Positions 34,985-48,498 of a stretch of DNA of 64,000 nucleotides are shown here, piece by piece. The stretch comes from Thioclava pacifica DSM 10166 (GTDB lineage: Bacteria; Pseudomonadota; Alphaproteobacteria; Rhodobacterales; Rhodobacteraceae). Within the stretch, counting starts at the first letter, position 1. Each line of letters begins with the position of its first letter. The notes beneath the pieces were generated by a model. That model did no database searches and was not told where the DNA came from. It saw only the letters and a list, made by a program, of their open reading frames with translations. The stretch covers positions 62,001 to 126,000 of the forward strand of contig NZ_AUND01000038.1 in assembly GCF_000714535.1 (NCBI RefSeq). The letters run 5' to 3'. Both the position numbers and the translations under genes were made by a program.

Positions 34985-36147
34985 TGCTTCGTCGTCTGCA
35001 TCCGGAACAACCCGCGAGCTTCGAATTCACGCCCGCGAACCTGGAATGGGCCAAGGCCCAGATGACCAAGTTCCCGGTCGGCCGTCAGGCTTCGGCGATC
35101 ATCCCGCTGCTGTTTCGCGCGCAGGAACAGGAAGGCTGGCTGAGCCGTCCGGCGATCGAATATGTCGCTGACATGCTCGACATGCCCTACATGCGGGCGC
35201 TCGAAGTGGCGACCTTCTACTTCATGTTCCAGCTGAGCCCGGTGGGCTCGGTCGCACACCTGCAGATCTGCGGCACGACCTCGTGCATGATCTGCGGCGC
35301 GGAAGACCTGATGAAGGTCTGCAAGGAAAAGATCGCACCCGAGCCGTTCCAGCTTTCGGCCGACGGCAAGTTCTCGTGGGAAGAGGTCGAATGCCTCGGG
35401 GCCTGCGCGAACGCGCCGATGATGCAGGTCGGCAAGGATTATTACGAGGACCTGACCGAAGAGAGCCTCGCGAAGATCATCGACGAGATGGCCAAGGGCG
35501 ATGTGCCGCAACCCGGCTCGCAAACCGGTCGCTTCTCGTCGGAGCCGGCTTCGGGTCTGACCTCGCTGACCGACAGCAAGGGCGACAAGGAAGAGTATAA
35601 CGGCTCGGTCGGCCTCGCGGTCGGTATCGGCGACACGATCAAGCGCATCGACGGCACCGAAGTGCCGCTTGCCGCCCCGTGGCAAAGCTCGGGCCAGCGC
35701 GGCCCGATCGGCACGATGGGGCAGGAGCGTCCGCGCTCCGCCGCCCAGCAAGACGAGGCGCGCAAGGCGGCCAAACCCGCCGCTCCGGCTGCTCCCGCGA
35801 AGGCGCCTGCACCGGCGCCCGCGGCCAAGACCGGCGCGAGCGAGCCTGTCGAGGCGGGCGAGAAGCCCGCGCTGCTGGAGGCGCCGCGCGACGGTCAGGC
35901 CGATGACCTGAAGATGATCAAAGGGGTCGGGCCGAAGCTCGAACAGCTCCTGCATTCGATGGGGGTCTACCATTTCGACCAGATCGCCGCGTGGAGCGCG
36001 GCCGAGCTGGCCTGGATCGACGCCAATCTCGAAGGGTTCAAGGGCCGTGCCAGCCGCGATGAATGGGTGGCGCAGGCTCAAAAGCTCTCGACCGGGGCGG
36101 AGACCGAATTTTCGGCCCGCGCCAAGAAAGACGGTATTTACGAGTAA
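34984..36147 (+). CDS. nuoE: NADH-quinone oxidoreductase subunit E with C-terminal helix-hairpin-helix-like extension
   Basis: 387 aa, more than twice the classic NuoE (~165-240 aa). Residues 1-~175 are the thioredoxin-fold [2Fe-2S] subunit with C96, C101 (C-x4-C) and C137, C141 (C-x3-C) binding cluster N1a. A Pro/Ala/Lys-rich linker (~225-300) leads to a globular end, residues ~305-370, that starts [17 protein letters not shown]; the GVGPK turn is the helix-hairpin-helix pattern. The same domain ends the neighbouring gene product. Long NuoE proteins are common in Rhodobacterales; the purpose of the extension is unknown. Confidence 0.95.
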   Translation: MLRRLHPEQPASFEFTPANLEWAKAQMTKFPVGRQASAIIPLLFRAQEQEGWLSRPAIEYVADMLDMPYMRALEVATFYFMFQLSPVGSVAHLQICGTTSCMICGAEDLMKVCKEKIAPEPFQLSADGKFSWEEVECLGACANAPMMQVGKDYYEDLTEESLAKIIDEMAKGDVPQPGSQTGRFSSEPASGLTSLTDSKGDKEEYNGSVGLAVGIGDTIKRIDGTEVPLAAPWQSSGQRGPIGTMGQERPRSAAQQDEARKAAKPAAPAAPAKAPAPAPAAKTGASEPVEAGEKPALLEAPRDGQADDLKMIKGVGPKLEQLLHSMGVYHFDQIAAWSAAELAWIDANLEGFKGRASRDEWVAQAQKLSTGAETEFSARAKKDGIYE

Positions 36148-36190
36148 GTGAAGGGTAACGCCCCTCGGACAGGGGTGAAGGAGAGCGAGA

Positions 36191-37015
36191 ATGGAAGATC
36201 AGTCGCAAGGCTGCCGCGGAAAAGCAGGTATCTGGGCCGGGATCACGGGGCTCGTGGTTGCGGTGTTCCTCATGGTGGTGGCGCACGAGACCATTTTCGT
36301 TGGCGTGTTCATGGGGCTGCTGACCGTTCTTCTGTTCGGTGGTTTCCTGATCTGGGCCTTCTGCTCCGGCCGTGGTGCGCCGGGTGCCGCCGATGGCACG
36401 GGCGACACGCCCTCGCTCGAAGACACGACCCCCGTCGAAGTCTTCAACGCGCAATCGCCGGAAGGCGCTGCGGCGCATGCACAGGCAGTCGCCGCCGCTC
36501 CGACGCCGGCACCTGTACCCGAGGTGAAAGCCGCCGAGGTTGAGGCGTCGAAACCCGCACCGGCGCCCGAAGTGCCGAAAGCCGAAGAGCCCAAGGCTGA
36601 ACCGTCCAAGGCCGAGCCGCCCAAGGCTAAAGAGCCGGACGTGGCCCCTGAGGCGACCCCGCTCGCGGCGATGTCGGCGCAGGTCGAGACCACGGCGGAA
36701 GCCGGTCAGCCCGCCGCCGCCGAGGGTGAAGGCAAAAAACCGCGCGGGCTCAAGCAGCCGCGCAAGGCTGGGGCCGATGATCTCAAGAAGATCGAAGGCA
36801 TCGGGCCGAAGCTCGAGGAAGTGCTCAATGGCTGGGGCGTCTGGCACTATGACCAGATTGCAAAATGGGGGCCCGAAGAGGTGGCCTATGCCGACCAGAA
36901 CGTGCCGCGCTTCAAGGGCCGCTGCTCGCGCGACAAGTGGGTCGCGCAGGCGAAGATTATCGTCGACGAGGGTATGGACGCCTTCCTCGAACGCGCGAAG
37001 ACGAACGATTACTGA
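36191..37015 (+). CDS. Membrane-anchored protein with Ala/Pro linker and HHH-like domain shared with NuoE
   Basis: 274 aa. Two close hydrophobic helices at residues ~13-57 (GIWAGITGLVVAVFLMVVA and VFMGLLTVLLFGGFLIWAF) are followed by a long Ala/Pro/Lys/Glu-rich linker (~80-190). The terminal domain, residues ~194-265, begins DDLKKIEGIGPKLEEVL. That domain matches the NuoE extension closely (GPKLE, the H(F/Y)DQIA segment, FKGR, SRD, WVAQA). Corresponds in position to the first unidentified reading frame of the Paracoccus complex I cluster. A link between NuoE and the membrane is possible but is inference. Confidence 0.85.
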   Translation: MEDQSQGCRGKAGIWAGITGLVVAVFLMVVAHETIFVGVFMGLLTVLLFGGFLIWAFCSGRGAPGAADGTGDTPSLEDTTPVEVFNAQSPEGAAAHAQAVAAAPTPAPVPEVKAAEVEASKPAPAPEVPKAEEPKAEPSKAEPPKAKEPDVAPEATPLAAMSAQVETTAEAGQPAAAEGEGKKPRGLKQPRKAGADDLKKIEGIGPKLEEVLNGWGVWHYDQIAKWGPEEVAYADQNVPRFKGRCSRDKWVAQAKIIVDEGMDAFLERAKTNDY

Positions 37016-37025
37016 GCGGGGGTGA

Positions 37026-37241
37026 ATGAGCAAGGACCGGAACACGGACAGGCTGGACGGGCGCAAACCGGCGCTGATCATTGCCTTGACCACGGTTCTC
37101 TGGCTCGCCCTGCAATGGGTCGGAAAGCAACAGGGCTGGTCCGCGCAAGTGGCGCTGATCGGCGATCTCGCGGCACTGGCCGCCTATATCTACGCGCTGG
37201 CACTCGTCTGGCGCATCTGGCGCCGGGGCTCCGGCAAGTGA
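37026..37241 (+). CDS. Small two-helix membrane protein in the nuo operon (DUF5337-like)
   Basis: 71 aa. Short polar N terminus ([15 protein letters not shown]), then two hydrophobic helices (~17-33 and ~43-63) and a basic end (WRRGSGK). It resembles the DUF5337 proteins that I recall from rhodobacterial nuo operons; that family name is from memory and should be checked. Starts 10 bases after the preceding stop and ends 10 bases before nuoF. Function unknown; size and topology resemble accessory complex I subunits. Confidence 0.72.
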   Translation: MSKDRNTDRLDGRKPALIIALTTVLWLALQWVGKQQGWSAQVALIGDLAALAAYIYALALVWRIWRRGSGK

Positions 37242-37251
37242 GGGAAGCGAT

Positions 37252-38547
37252 ATGCTGAAGGATCAAGACCGGATCTTCACCAATATCTACGGCATGCATG
37301 ACCGTTCTCTGAAGGGCGCGCAGATGCGCGGCCACTGGGACGGCACGGGCGAGATCCTGGCGAAGGGCAAGGACTGGATCATCGACCAGGTGAAGGCCTC
37401 GGGCCTGCGCGGTCGTGGCGGTGCGGGCTTCCCGACCGGCCTGAAATGGTCCTTCATGCCCAAGGAAAGCGACGGGCGTCCGGCTTTCCTCGCGATCAAT
37501 GCCGATGAATCCGAGCCCGCGACCTGCAAGGACCGCGAGATCATGCGCCACGATCCGCATACGCTGATCGAAGGCGCGCTGATCGCCGGCTTCGCGATGG
37601 GCGCCGCGGCGGCCTATATCTACATCCGCGGCGAATATGTGCGCGAGAAAGAGGCGCTCCAGCGCGCCATCGACGAGTGCTACGACGCGGGTCTGATTGG
37701 CAAGAACGCCTGCGGGTCGGGCTTCGACTATGACGTCTACCTCAGCCACGGCGCGGGCGCCTATATCTGCGGCGAGGAAACGGCGCTTCTGGAAAGCCTT
37801 GAAGGCAAGAAGGGCATGCCCCGGATGAAGCCCCCGTTCCCGGCGGGCGCGGGCCTCTACGGCTGCCCGACCACGGTGAACAACGTGGAATCCATCGCCG
37901 TCGTGCCGACTATCCTGCGCCGCGGCGCGGATTGGTATGCCTCCTTCGGGCGTCCGAACAACACCGGCGTGAAGCTTTTCGCGATGTCGGGCCATGTGAA
38001 CACGCCCTGCGTCATCGAAGAGAGCATGTCGATCTCGATGAAGGAACTGATCGAGAAACATGGCGGCGGCGTGCGTGGCGGCTGGAAGAACCTCAAGGCG
38101 GTGATCCCCGGCGGCGCATCCTGCCCGGTCCTGCCCGCGCATCTGTGCGAAGACGCGATCATGGATTATGACGGCATGCGCGAGCTGAAATCGTCGTTCG
38201 GCACCGCTTGCATGATCGTGATGGATCAGCAGACCGACATCATCAAGGCGATCTGGCGTCTGGCCAAGTTCTTCAAACACGAAAGCTGTGGCCAGTGCAC
38301 GCCGTGCCGCGAAGGCACCGGCTGGATGATGCGCGTGATGGACCGCCTCGTGCGCGGCGAGGCCGAGATCGAAGAGATCGACATGCTCTTCGACGTGACC
38401 AAACAGGTCGAAGGCCACACGATCTGCGCATTGGGCGACGCAGCCGCCTGGCCGATTCAGGGCCTGATCCGCCATTACCGCGAAGAGATCGAAGACCGCA
38501 TCAAGGCGCGTAAGACGGGCCGCATGGGCGCGATGGCGGCCGAATGA
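37252..38547 (+). CDS. nuoF: NADH-quinone oxidoreductase subunit F (NADH/FMN binding)
   Basis: 431 aa. Oxidises NADH at [17 protein letters not shown] (NADH loop), [19 protein letters not shown] (FMN region). The [4Fe-4S] cluster N3 ligands are in [13 protein letters not shown] and HTICALGD. Usual length. Ends in an ATGA overlap with the next small gene. Confidence 0.97.
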   Translation: MLKDQDRIFTNIYGMHDRSLKGAQMRGHWDGTGEILAKGKDWIIDQVKASGLRGRGGAGFPTGLKWSFMPKESDGRPAFLAINADESEPATCKDREIMRHDPHTLIEGALIAGFAMGAAAAYIYIRGEYVREKEALQRAIDECYDAGLIGKNACGSGFDYDVYLSHGAGAYICGEETALLESLEGKKGMPRMKPPFPAGAGLYGCPTTVNNVESIAVVPTILRRGADWYASFGRPNNTGVKLFAMSGHVNTPCVIEESMSISMKELIEKHGGGVRGGWKNLKAVIPGGASCPVLPAHLCEDAIMDYDGMRELKSSFGTACMIVMDQQTDIIKAIWRLAKFFKHESCGQCTPCREGTGWMMRVMDRLVRGEAEIEEIDMLFDVTKQVEGHTICALGDAAAWPIQGLIRHYREEIEDRIKARKTGRMGAMAAE

Positions 38548-39044
38548 AGCAACCCGCCGGATATCACCTGGCCGAGCTGAATATCGGCCGACTGGTTGCC
38601 GAACCGGGCGACCCGCGTGTGGAGGCTTTCATGAAAGCCCTCGACGCGGTGAACGGCATTGGCAAGCGGTCGGACGGGTTCGTCTGGATGATGGAAGGCT
38701 CGGGTGAGCCCGGCACCGGCAATACCGAGACCAAGATCGGCGGCGATCCCTGTTTCGTGTCGAACCTGACGGTCTGGGAAAACGTGGAAAGCCTCGAGGC
38801 CTTCGTCTGGAACACCGTGCATCGCGCCTTCTACGAGCGCCGCGCGGAGTGGTTCGAGGTCTTGGGCGAACAGCATTTCGTCATGTGGTGGGTGCCTGCG
38901 GGCCATCGACCCACGCTCGACGAGGCTCTGGAACGGCTCGAGGACCTGCGTGCGAATGGCCCCTCCGACCGGGCCTTCGGCTGGAAGGACCTGCCGCAAG
39001 CCACGCTGTGGAAGACGCGCGCTTGCGCGGCGGAGGCGGCATGA
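38544..39044 (+). CDS. DUF3291 domain protein inside the nuo operon
   Basis: 166 aa soluble protein. [33 protein letters not shown] and [26 protein letters not shown] give the DUF3291 pattern, a dimeric alpha/beta-barrel-like fold related to heme-degrading or antibiotic-biosynthesis monooxygenases. No cofactor ligands are obvious. Overlaps nuoF at its start (ATGA) and the lipoprotein gene at its end (ATGA), so production is tied to complex I, but no function is known. Confidence 0.82.
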   Translation: MKQPAGYHLAELNIGRLVAEPGDPRVEAFMKALDAVNGIGKRSDGFVWMMEGSGEPGTGNTETKIGGDPCFVSNLTVWENVESLEAFVWNTVHRAFYERRAEWFEVLGEQHFVMWWVPAGHRPTLDEALERLEDLRANGPSDRAFGWKDLPQATLWKTRACAAEAA

Positions 39045-39346
39045 TGCGGGCGGTGATCATATCGGGCTGTGCGCTCTCGCTGGCGGGCTGCATGGGCGTT
39101 CCGGGCGGTAATGAAGCCTCGAAAGGCCCGAACCGTCTCACGGCGGTCGAGGGCTACACGGCGGGCTATGACGCGGCGGGCGCGCTGGTCGTGATGCGGC
39201 AGGCCACGCCGTTTGCGAATTACGACGGCGCCGAGGCCAAGCGCGCCGCGAATGCAATCTGCGGCGGGGCGGTGGCCTCGTCGATCAACGATACCTATCG
39301 GGATGGCGCTTGGGTCTTCCCGAATGGCTGCGCACGCGCGGCCTGA
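39041..39346 (+). CDS. Small putative lipoprotein between nuoF and nuoG
   Basis: 101 aa. The N terminus [17 protein letters not shown] carries a lipobox LAGC with the acylated cysteine at residue 17. The mature part is ~85 residues with two further cysteines (AICGG, NGCARAA) that could form a disulfide. Start overlaps the DUF3291 stop (ATGA). Not recognised as a named family. Predicted to be attached to a membrane on the periplasmic side, the side opposite to the NADH-oxidising arm of complex I. Confidence 0.75.
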   Translation: MMRAVIISGCALSLAGCMGVPGGNEASKGPNRLTAVEGYTAGYDAAGALVVMRQATPFANYDGAEAKRAANAICGGAVASSINDTYRDGAWVFPNGCARAA

Positions 39347-39398
39347 GATAAACCTGCGCGGGGATCGGCCCGCGCCCGAAGAGAAGTGACGGATAGCC

Positions 39399-41432
39399 AT
39401 GGCTGACCTGAAGAAGATCATCATCGACGGCCAAGAGGTCGAGGCCGACCCGAACCTCACGCTGATCCAGGCGTGCGAGCAGGCCGGGATCGAGGTGCCG
39501 CGCTTCTGCTATCACGAACGCCTGTCGATCGCGGGCAACTGCCGGATGTGTCTGGTGGAAGTCGTGGGCGGCCCGCCCAAGCCCGCCGCCTCCTGCGCGA
39601 TGCAGGTGCGCGACCTGCGCCCGGGCCCCGAAGGCCAGCCGCCGGTCGTGAAGACCAACTCGCCCATGGTCAAGAAGGCCCGCGAGGGGGTGATGGAGTT
39701 CCTGCTCATCAACCACCCGCTCGACTGCCCGATCTGCGACCAGGGCGGCGAATGCGATTTGCAAGACCAGGCAATGGCTTACGGGGTGGACTTCAGCCGC
39801 TACCGCGAGCCCAAGCGCGCCGCGACCGAGCTCAACCTCGGCCCGCTGGTCGAGACCCATATGACGCGCTGCATCTCGTGCACCCGCTGCGTGCGCTTCA
39901 CGACGGAAGTCGCGGGCATCACCCAGATGGGCCAGCTTGGCCGGGGCGAGGATAGCGAGATCTCGAGCTACCTGAACATGACGCTCGATTCGAACATGCA
40001 GGGCAACATCATCGACCTGTGCCCGGTGGGCGCGCTGGTCTCGAAGCCCTACGCCTTCACCGCGCGGCCCTGGGAACTGACCAAGACCGAGACCATCGAC
40101 GTGATGGACGCGCTCGGCTCGAACATCCGCGTGGACACGAAGGGCCGCGAAGTGATGCGCATCCTGCCGCGCAACCACGACGGCGTGAACGAGGAGTGGA
40201 TCTCGGACAAGACTCGCTTCGTCTGGGACGGTCTGCGCCGCCAGCGTCTCGACAAGCCGTATGTCCGTGTCGACGGCCAGCTGAAGCCCGCAAGCTGGGG
40301 CGAGGCGCTGAGCGCCGCGAGCGCCGCGATGAAGGGCAAGAAACTCGCCGCACTCGTGGGCGATCTGGTTTCGACCGAGGCCGCGTTCAGCCTCAAGCAG
40401 CTGATCGAAGGGCTGGGGGGCAAGATCGAATGCCGCACCGATGGCGCGCGCCTGCCGATTGGGAACCGCTACGGCTATGTCGGCAACGCGACGATCGCCG
40501 ATCTCGACACCGCCGAGATGATCCAGATCATCGGTGCGAACCCGGCCATCGAGGCGCCCGTTCTCAACGCCCGCATCCGCAAGGCCTGGAGCAAGGGCGC
40601 GACGGTGGGGCTCGTCGGTGCGGCCTGTGATCTGACCTATGATTACGTCCATGTCGGCACCGACCGCGCGGCTCTGGCCGAGCTGTCGGCCAAGGCGATC
40701 TCGGACGAGACGAAGGCCACGAAGACCGTCGTCATCATCGGGCAGGGCGCTTTGAACGAGGCCGATGGCGAGGCGGTTCTGGCCCATGCGATGAAGCTGG
40801 CCGAGACCACCAATTCCAAGCTGATGGTGCTGCACACTGCCGCGGCCCGCGTGGGTGCGATGGATGTGGGCGCCGTGACCGAGGGCGGCCTGCTCGCGGC
40901 CATCGACGGGGCCGAGGTGATCTACAACATGGGTGCCGACGAGGTGGAGATCGCTCCGCGTTCGGAAGGCGGTCCCTTCGTGATCTATCAGGGCAGCCAT
41001 GGTGATCGCGGCGCGATGCGCGCCGACGTGATCCTGCCGGGTGCGGCCTACACCGAGGAACACGGCCTCTTCGTGAATACCGAAGGGCGTCCGCAACTGG
41101 CCTTCCGCGCGGGCTTCCCGCCGGGCGAGGCGAAGGAGAACTGGGCGATCCTGCGTGCGCTTTCGGCCGAGCTGGGGGCGACGCAGCCCTGGGACACGCT
41201 CGCCGGTCTGCGCCGGGCGATGGTGGCGGCGGTGCCGCATCTCGCGCAGGTCGACACCGTGCCGGAAAACGAGGTGCAGCCGATCGCGCCGCGCGACATG
41301 GGTGCTGCGACCTTCCGTCTGCCGATCCGCGAGTTCTACCTGACCAACCCGATTGCACGGGCCTCGGTGGTGCTGGCGGAATGCTCGGCGCTGGCCAAAG
41401 CGCGGGCCGAGACCCCGGTTGCGGCGGAGTAA
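39399..41432 (+). CDS. nuoG: NADH-quinone oxidoreductase subunit G (75 kDa)
   Basis: 677 aa, the shorter alphaproteobacterial/mitochondrial form. N-terminal [2Fe-2S] ferredoxin domain ([15 protein letters not shown] ... SCAMQV), then [19 protein letters not shown] and [12 protein letters not shown] for [4Fe-4S] clusters N4/N5, with LCPVGAL. A degenerate molybdopterin-oxidoreductase-like domain makes up the rest. The extra N7 cluster cysteines of E. coli are not seen. GAAGTGACGG precedes ATG 39399. Confidence 0.97.
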   Translation: MADLKKIIIDGQEVEADPNLTLIQACEQAGIEVPRFCYHERLSIAGNCRMCLVEVVGGPPKPAASCAMQVRDLRPGPEGQPPVVKTNSPMVKKAREGVMEFLLINHPLDCPICDQGGECDLQDQAMAYGVDFSRYREPKRAATELNLGPLVETHMTRCISCTRCVRFTTEVAGITQMGQLGRGEDSEISSYLNMTLDSNMQGNIIDLCPVGALVSKPYAFTARPWELTKTETIDVMDALGSNIRVDTKGREVMRILPRNHDGVNEEWISDKTRFVWDGLRRQRLDKPYVRVDGQLKPASWGEALSAASAAMKGKKLAALVGDLVSTEAAFSLKQLIEGLGGKIECRTDGARLPIGNRYGYVGNATIADLDTAEMIQIIGANPAIEAPVLNARIRKAWSKGATVGLVGAACDLTYDYVHVGTDRAALAELSAKAISDETKATKTVVIIGQGALNEADGEAVLAHAMKLAETTNSKLMVLHTAAARVGAMDVGAVTEGGLLAAIDGAEVIYNMGADEVEIAPRSEGGPFVIYQGSHGDRGAMRADVILPGAAYTEEHGLFVNTEGRPQLAFRAGFPPGEAKENWAILRALSAELGATQPWDTLAGLRRAMVAAVPHLAQVDTVPENEVQPIAPRDMGAATFRLPIREFYLTNPIARASVVLAECSALAKARAETPVAAE

Positions 41433-41438
41433 AGACTG

Positions 41439-41855
41439 ATGAGCCTGAACCTCACCCGGATCGCACCGCTTGCTCCCGGCCTTCTGGCCGGGCTGGCGGC
41501 CTGCGCGCCGAGCGAGGGGCAGGACAGCCGGGCCGAGCCCGGCAAGATCGACTATCGGGGCGTCGAGACGCGCCTTCTCGATGGCGATCTGGTGGAGTTT
41601 CGTGTCGCGCTTTCGGGCGAGGGCGCGGGGGAAGACGCGGTGAGCGATTACGCACAATGCGCGGCAGCGCAATATGCGCTGATCCGCGGTTACGGCTTCG
41701 CGCGCCACGTGCGTACGAACGTCAAGGAAGAGGGTGGCATCTGGCGGGCGGATGCGGTCTACACCATTTCGCCCGCCCTGCCGCAAGGGCTGAAGACGAT
41801 CGACGCGGAAGTGACGGTCGGCGACTGCGCGGATCGGGGAATTCCGACGGTTTGA
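41439..41855 (+). CDS. Small putative lipoprotein between nuoG and nuoH
   Basis: 138 aa. The N terminus has a hydrophobic stretch LAPGLLAGLAACAPSEG with lipobox LAAC (acylated C22). The remainder is a compact polar domain with DYAQCAAAQYALIRGYGFARHV and a C-terminal VGDCAD. Six bases after nuoG and 15 before nuoH. No named family recognised. This is the second lipoprotein-like gene in the operon. Confidence 0.75.
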   Translation: MSLNLTRIAPLAPGLLAGLAACAPSEGQDSRAEPGKIDYRGVETRLLDGDLVEFRVALSGEGAGEDAVSDYAQCAAAQYALIRGYGFARHVRTNVKEEGGIWRADAVYTISPALPQGLKTIDAEVTVGDCADRGIPTV

Positions 41856-41870
41856 GGACAGTGGGGAAAC

Positions 41871-42908
41871 ATGGCTGAGTTTTTGGCGACACCTTGGGGC
41901 ACTTTCCTGCTCATTCTGCTGCAGGGCCTGGCGGTCATCGCATTTGTGATGATCTCGATGATCTGGCTGGTCTATGGCGACCGCAAGATCTGGGCTGCGG
42001 TGCAGATGCGGCGCGGGCCGAACGTGGTGGGTCCGTGGGGTCTGATGCAGACTTTCGCGGATGCGCTCAAATACGTGGTGAAGGAAATCGTCGTGCCCGC
42101 GGGCGCTGACAAATTCGTCTATTTCCTCGCCCCGATCCTGAGCTTCGTGCTCGCACTGCTGACCTTCGCGGTGATCCCCTTCGCCGATGGCTGGGTGCTG
42201 GCTGATATCAACGTGGCGATCCTCTTCGTCTTCGCGGCCTCCTCGCTCGAGGTGTACGGCGTGATCATGGGGGGCTGGGCGTCGAACTCGAAATACCCGT
42301 TCCTCGGTTCGCTCCGGTCCGCCGCGCAGATGATCTCCTACGAGGTGTCGATCGGCCTGATCATCATCGGTGTGATCATCTCGACCGGCTCGATGAACCT
42401 TTCGGCCATCGTGCACGCGCAGGATACCGGCTACGGCCTGCTGGGCTGGTACTGGCTGCCGCACCTGCCGATGGTGGCGCTGTTCTTCATCTCGGCGCTG
42501 GCGGAGACCAACCGCCCGCCCTTCGACCTGCCGGAGGCGGAATCCGAACTCGTCGCGGGCTTCATGGTGGAATACAGCTCGACGCCTTACCTGCTCTTCA
42601 TGGCGGGCGAATACATCGCGATCTGGCTGATGTGCGCGCTGATCTCGATCCTGTTCTTCGGCGGCTGGCTTTCGCCCATTCCGGGCATCCCCGACGGGGC
42701 GCTGTGGATGTTCGCCAAGATGGTGTTCTGGTTCTTCATGTTCGCGATGGTGAAGGCGATCGTGCCGCGTTACCGCTACGACCAGCTGATGCGCATCGGC
42801 TGGAAAGTGTTCCTGCCGCTGTCGCTCGCCTGGGTGGTGATCATCGCCTTCCTCGCGAAATTCGAAATCTTCGGCCACTTCTGGGCCCGCTGGGCAATGG
42901 GGAGCTGA
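41871..42908 (+). CDS. nuoH: NADH-quinone oxidoreductase subunit H
   Basis: 345 aa membrane subunit with about eight helices, forming part of the quinone chamber. Diagnostic loops are [14 protein letters not shown] near the N terminus, [12 protein letters not shown], and [20 protein letters not shown] with the conserved acidic residues. Followed four bases later by nuoI. Confidence 0.97.
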   Translation: MAEFLATPWGTFLLILLQGLAVIAFVMISMIWLVYGDRKIWAAVQMRRGPNVVGPWGLMQTFADALKYVVKEIVVPAGADKFVYFLAPILSFVLALLTFAVIPFADGWVLADINVAILFVFAASSLEVYGVIMGGWASNSKYPFLGSLRSAAQMISYEVSIGLIIIGVIISTGSMNLSAIVHAQDTGYGLLGWYWLPHLPMVALFFISALAETNRPPFDLPEAESELVAGFMVEYSSTPYLLFMAGEYIAIWLMCALISILFFGGWLSPIPGIPDGALWMFAKMVFWFFMFAMVKAIVPRYRYDQLMRIGWKVFLPLSLAWVVIIAFLAKFEIFGHFWARWAMGS

Positions 42909-43806
<898 letters not shown>

Positions 43807-43810
<4 letters not shown>

Positions 43811-44415
43811 CGGTGTTTGCTTTCGCCTTCTACCTCTTCGCCATCACGGCGGTGGTTGCGGGCTTCATGGTGGTGATTTCCAGAAACCCCGTCCATTCGG
43901 TGCTCTGGCTGATCCTGACCTTCCTCTCGGCGGCGGGGCTGTTCGTGCTGTTGGGCGCGGAATTCGTCGCGATGCTGCTGATCATCGTCTATGTGGGCGC
44001 GGTCGCGGTGCTCTTCCTCTTCGTGGTGATGATGCTCGACATCGACTTCGCCGCGCTCAAGGGCGAGCTTGCGCGCTACATGCCGCTGGGGCTGCTGATC
44101 GGGGTCGTGATGCTGATCCAGCTCGGGATCGCCTTCGGGGCCTGGAAGACCTCCGACATGGCCGAAAGCCTGCGGATGGCGCCGATGCCCGAGGACCAGA
44201 CCAACGCGCATGCGATCGGCATGCTGATCTACGACAAGTATCTCTACCTGTTCCAGACCGCGGGGCTGATCCTGCTGGTGGCGATGATCGGGGCGATCCT
44301 GCTCACGTTGCGCCACCGGGTGAACGTCAAGCGCCAGAACGTGATCGCGCAAATGCATCGCGACCCGGCCAAGACGATGGAAATGGTGGATGTCAAACCG
44401 GGGCAGGGGCTGTGA
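43807..44415 (+). CDS. nuoJ: NADH-quinone oxidoreductase subunit J
   Basis: 202 aa, five membrane helices. [29 protein letters not shown] and the conserved [31 protein letters not shown] with the pi-bulge region of helix 3 are typical. Starts in the stop of the CMD-like gene (ATGA). Confidence 0.96.
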
Positions 44416-44464
44416 GCGGACAAAGAGAAGCGCAAGACGCGGACCGGAAAACGAGGGTGAGAAC

Positions 44465-44770
44465 ATGATCGGATTGGAACATTACCTTGGCGTCGCCGCC
44501 GCATTGTTCGTGATCGGCATCTTCGGGATCTTCGTGAACCGCAAGAACGTGATCGTCATCCTGATGTCGATCGAGCTCATGCTGCTCGCGGTCAATATCA
44601 ACCTGGTGGCTTTCTCGGCCTATCTGGGAGACCTCGTGGGACAGATCTTCACCATGTTCGTTCTGACCGTCGCCGCCGCCGAGGCCGCGATCGGGCTTGC
44701 GATCCTGGTGGTCTTCTTCCGCAACCGCGGCTCGATCGACGTCGAAGACGTCAACGTGATGAAGGGATAA
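44465..44770 (+). CDS. nuoK: NADH-quinone oxidoreductase subunit K
   Basis: 101 aa, three helices, family length. Conserved glutamates are in [12 protein letters not shown] and in [17 protein letters not shown] 44465 lies after GAGGGTGAG; the open frame further upstream is inside nuoJ and is not used. Confidence 0.96.
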   Translation: MIGLEHYLGVAAALFVIGIFGIFVNRKNVIVILMSIELMLLAVNINLVAFSAYLGDLVGQIFTMFVLTVAAAEAAIGLAILVVFFRNRGSIDVEDVNVMKG

Positions 44771-44776
44771 GGGACG

Positions 44777-46947
<2,171 letters not shown>

Positions 46948-46948
<1 letters not shown>

Positions 46949-48486
46949 TGCAACACCTGCTTTCCATCGTCATCTTCACGCCTGCCGTCGCGGCGCTCAT
47001 CCTTGCGCTGGTGCTGCGCGGGGGCTCGGAGGCCGCTGATCGCAATGCGAAATGGGTGGCGCTGACCGCAACTTCGGTCACCTTCCTGATCTCGCTGTTC
47101 CTGCTCGCCGGGTTCGACCCGTCGAACACGGGCTTCCAGTTCATGGAGAAATACGACTGGATCATGGGCTTCCAGTACCGCGTGGGTGTCGACGGGCTGT
47201 CGATCCTCTTCGTGATGCTGACGACCTTCATGATGCCGCTCGTGATCATCGGGAGCTGGAACGTCACCGACCGGGTGAAGGAATACATGATCGCCTTCCT
47301 CGTCCTCGAGACGCTGATGGTGGGCACCTTCGTCACGCTCGATCTGGTGCTGTTCTACCTGTTCTTCGAAGCGGGCCTCATCCCGATGTTCCTGATCATC
47401 GGGATCTGGGGGGGCAAGCAGCGCGTCTACGCCGCGTTCAAGTTCTTCCTCTACACCTTCTTCGGCTCGGTCTTCATGCTGGTGTCGATCATCTACATCT
47501 ACTTCCACACCGGCACGACCGACATGCCCGGGCTGCTGATCTACGAGTTCCCATATACACCGGTGCACATACTCGGGATAACGGTCCCCGGCGGGGTGCA
47601 AACGCTGCTCTGGCTCGGCTTCTTCATCTCCTTCGCGATCAAGATGCCGCTCTGGCCGGTGCACACCTGGCTGCCCGCAGCCCACGTGCAGGCGCCGACC
47701 GCCGGTTCGGTCGTTCTGGCCGCGATCTTGCTGAAACTCGCAGACTACGGCTTCCTGCGCTTCTCGCTGCCGATGTTCCCGGTGGGCAACATGGTGGTTG
47801 GGCCCTGGGCGATGTGGCTCGCGGTGATCGCGATCATCTGGACCTCGCTCGTGGCGCTGGTGCAGACCGATATCAAACGCGTCATCGCCTATAGCTCGGT
47901 CGCACACATGGCCGTCGTGCTGCTCGGTATCTTCTCGGGGACCCAGCAGGGCATCGAGGGCGGTATCTTCATGGTCGTCGCGCACGGCTTCACCTCGGGG
48001 GCGCTGTTCCTCGCGGTGGGCGTGGTCTACGACCGGATGCATACGCGCGAAATCTCGGCCTATGGCGGGCTGGTGAAGCGCATGCCGGCCTATGCGACGA
48101 TCTTCATGTTCTTCACCATGGCCAATGTCGGCCTGCCGGGTACGGCGAACTTCGTCGGGGAATTCCTGATCCTCGTCGGCGTCTTCCAGGTGAATACCTG
48201 GGTCGCGCTCTTCGCCACTACGAGCGTTATCCTCTCGGCGGCCTATGCGCTGTGGCTCTACCGTCGGGTCGTCTTCGGCGATCTCATCAAGGAGAGCCTG
48301 CGCGCGATCACCGATCTGAGCACGCGGGAGAAATGGATCTTCGCACCGCTGGTTGCGATGACGCTGCTGCTGGGTGTCTATCCGGATCTGGTGACCAATA
48401 TCGTCGGTCCGTCGGTGACGAACCTCGTCCAGAACTATCACGATGCCTTGCCGGACAGCCTGCTGTCCGACCTGGTCGAACACTGA
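46948..48486 (+). CDS. nuoM: NADH-quinone oxidoreductase subunit M
   Basis: 512 aa antiporter-like subunit. Key glutamate and lysine positions are in [47 protein letters not shown] and [14 protein letters not shown]. Begins at the last base of nuoL and is followed by a 12-base gap to nuoN. Confidence 0.97.
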
Positions 48487-48498
48487 GGAGCTAGAGGG

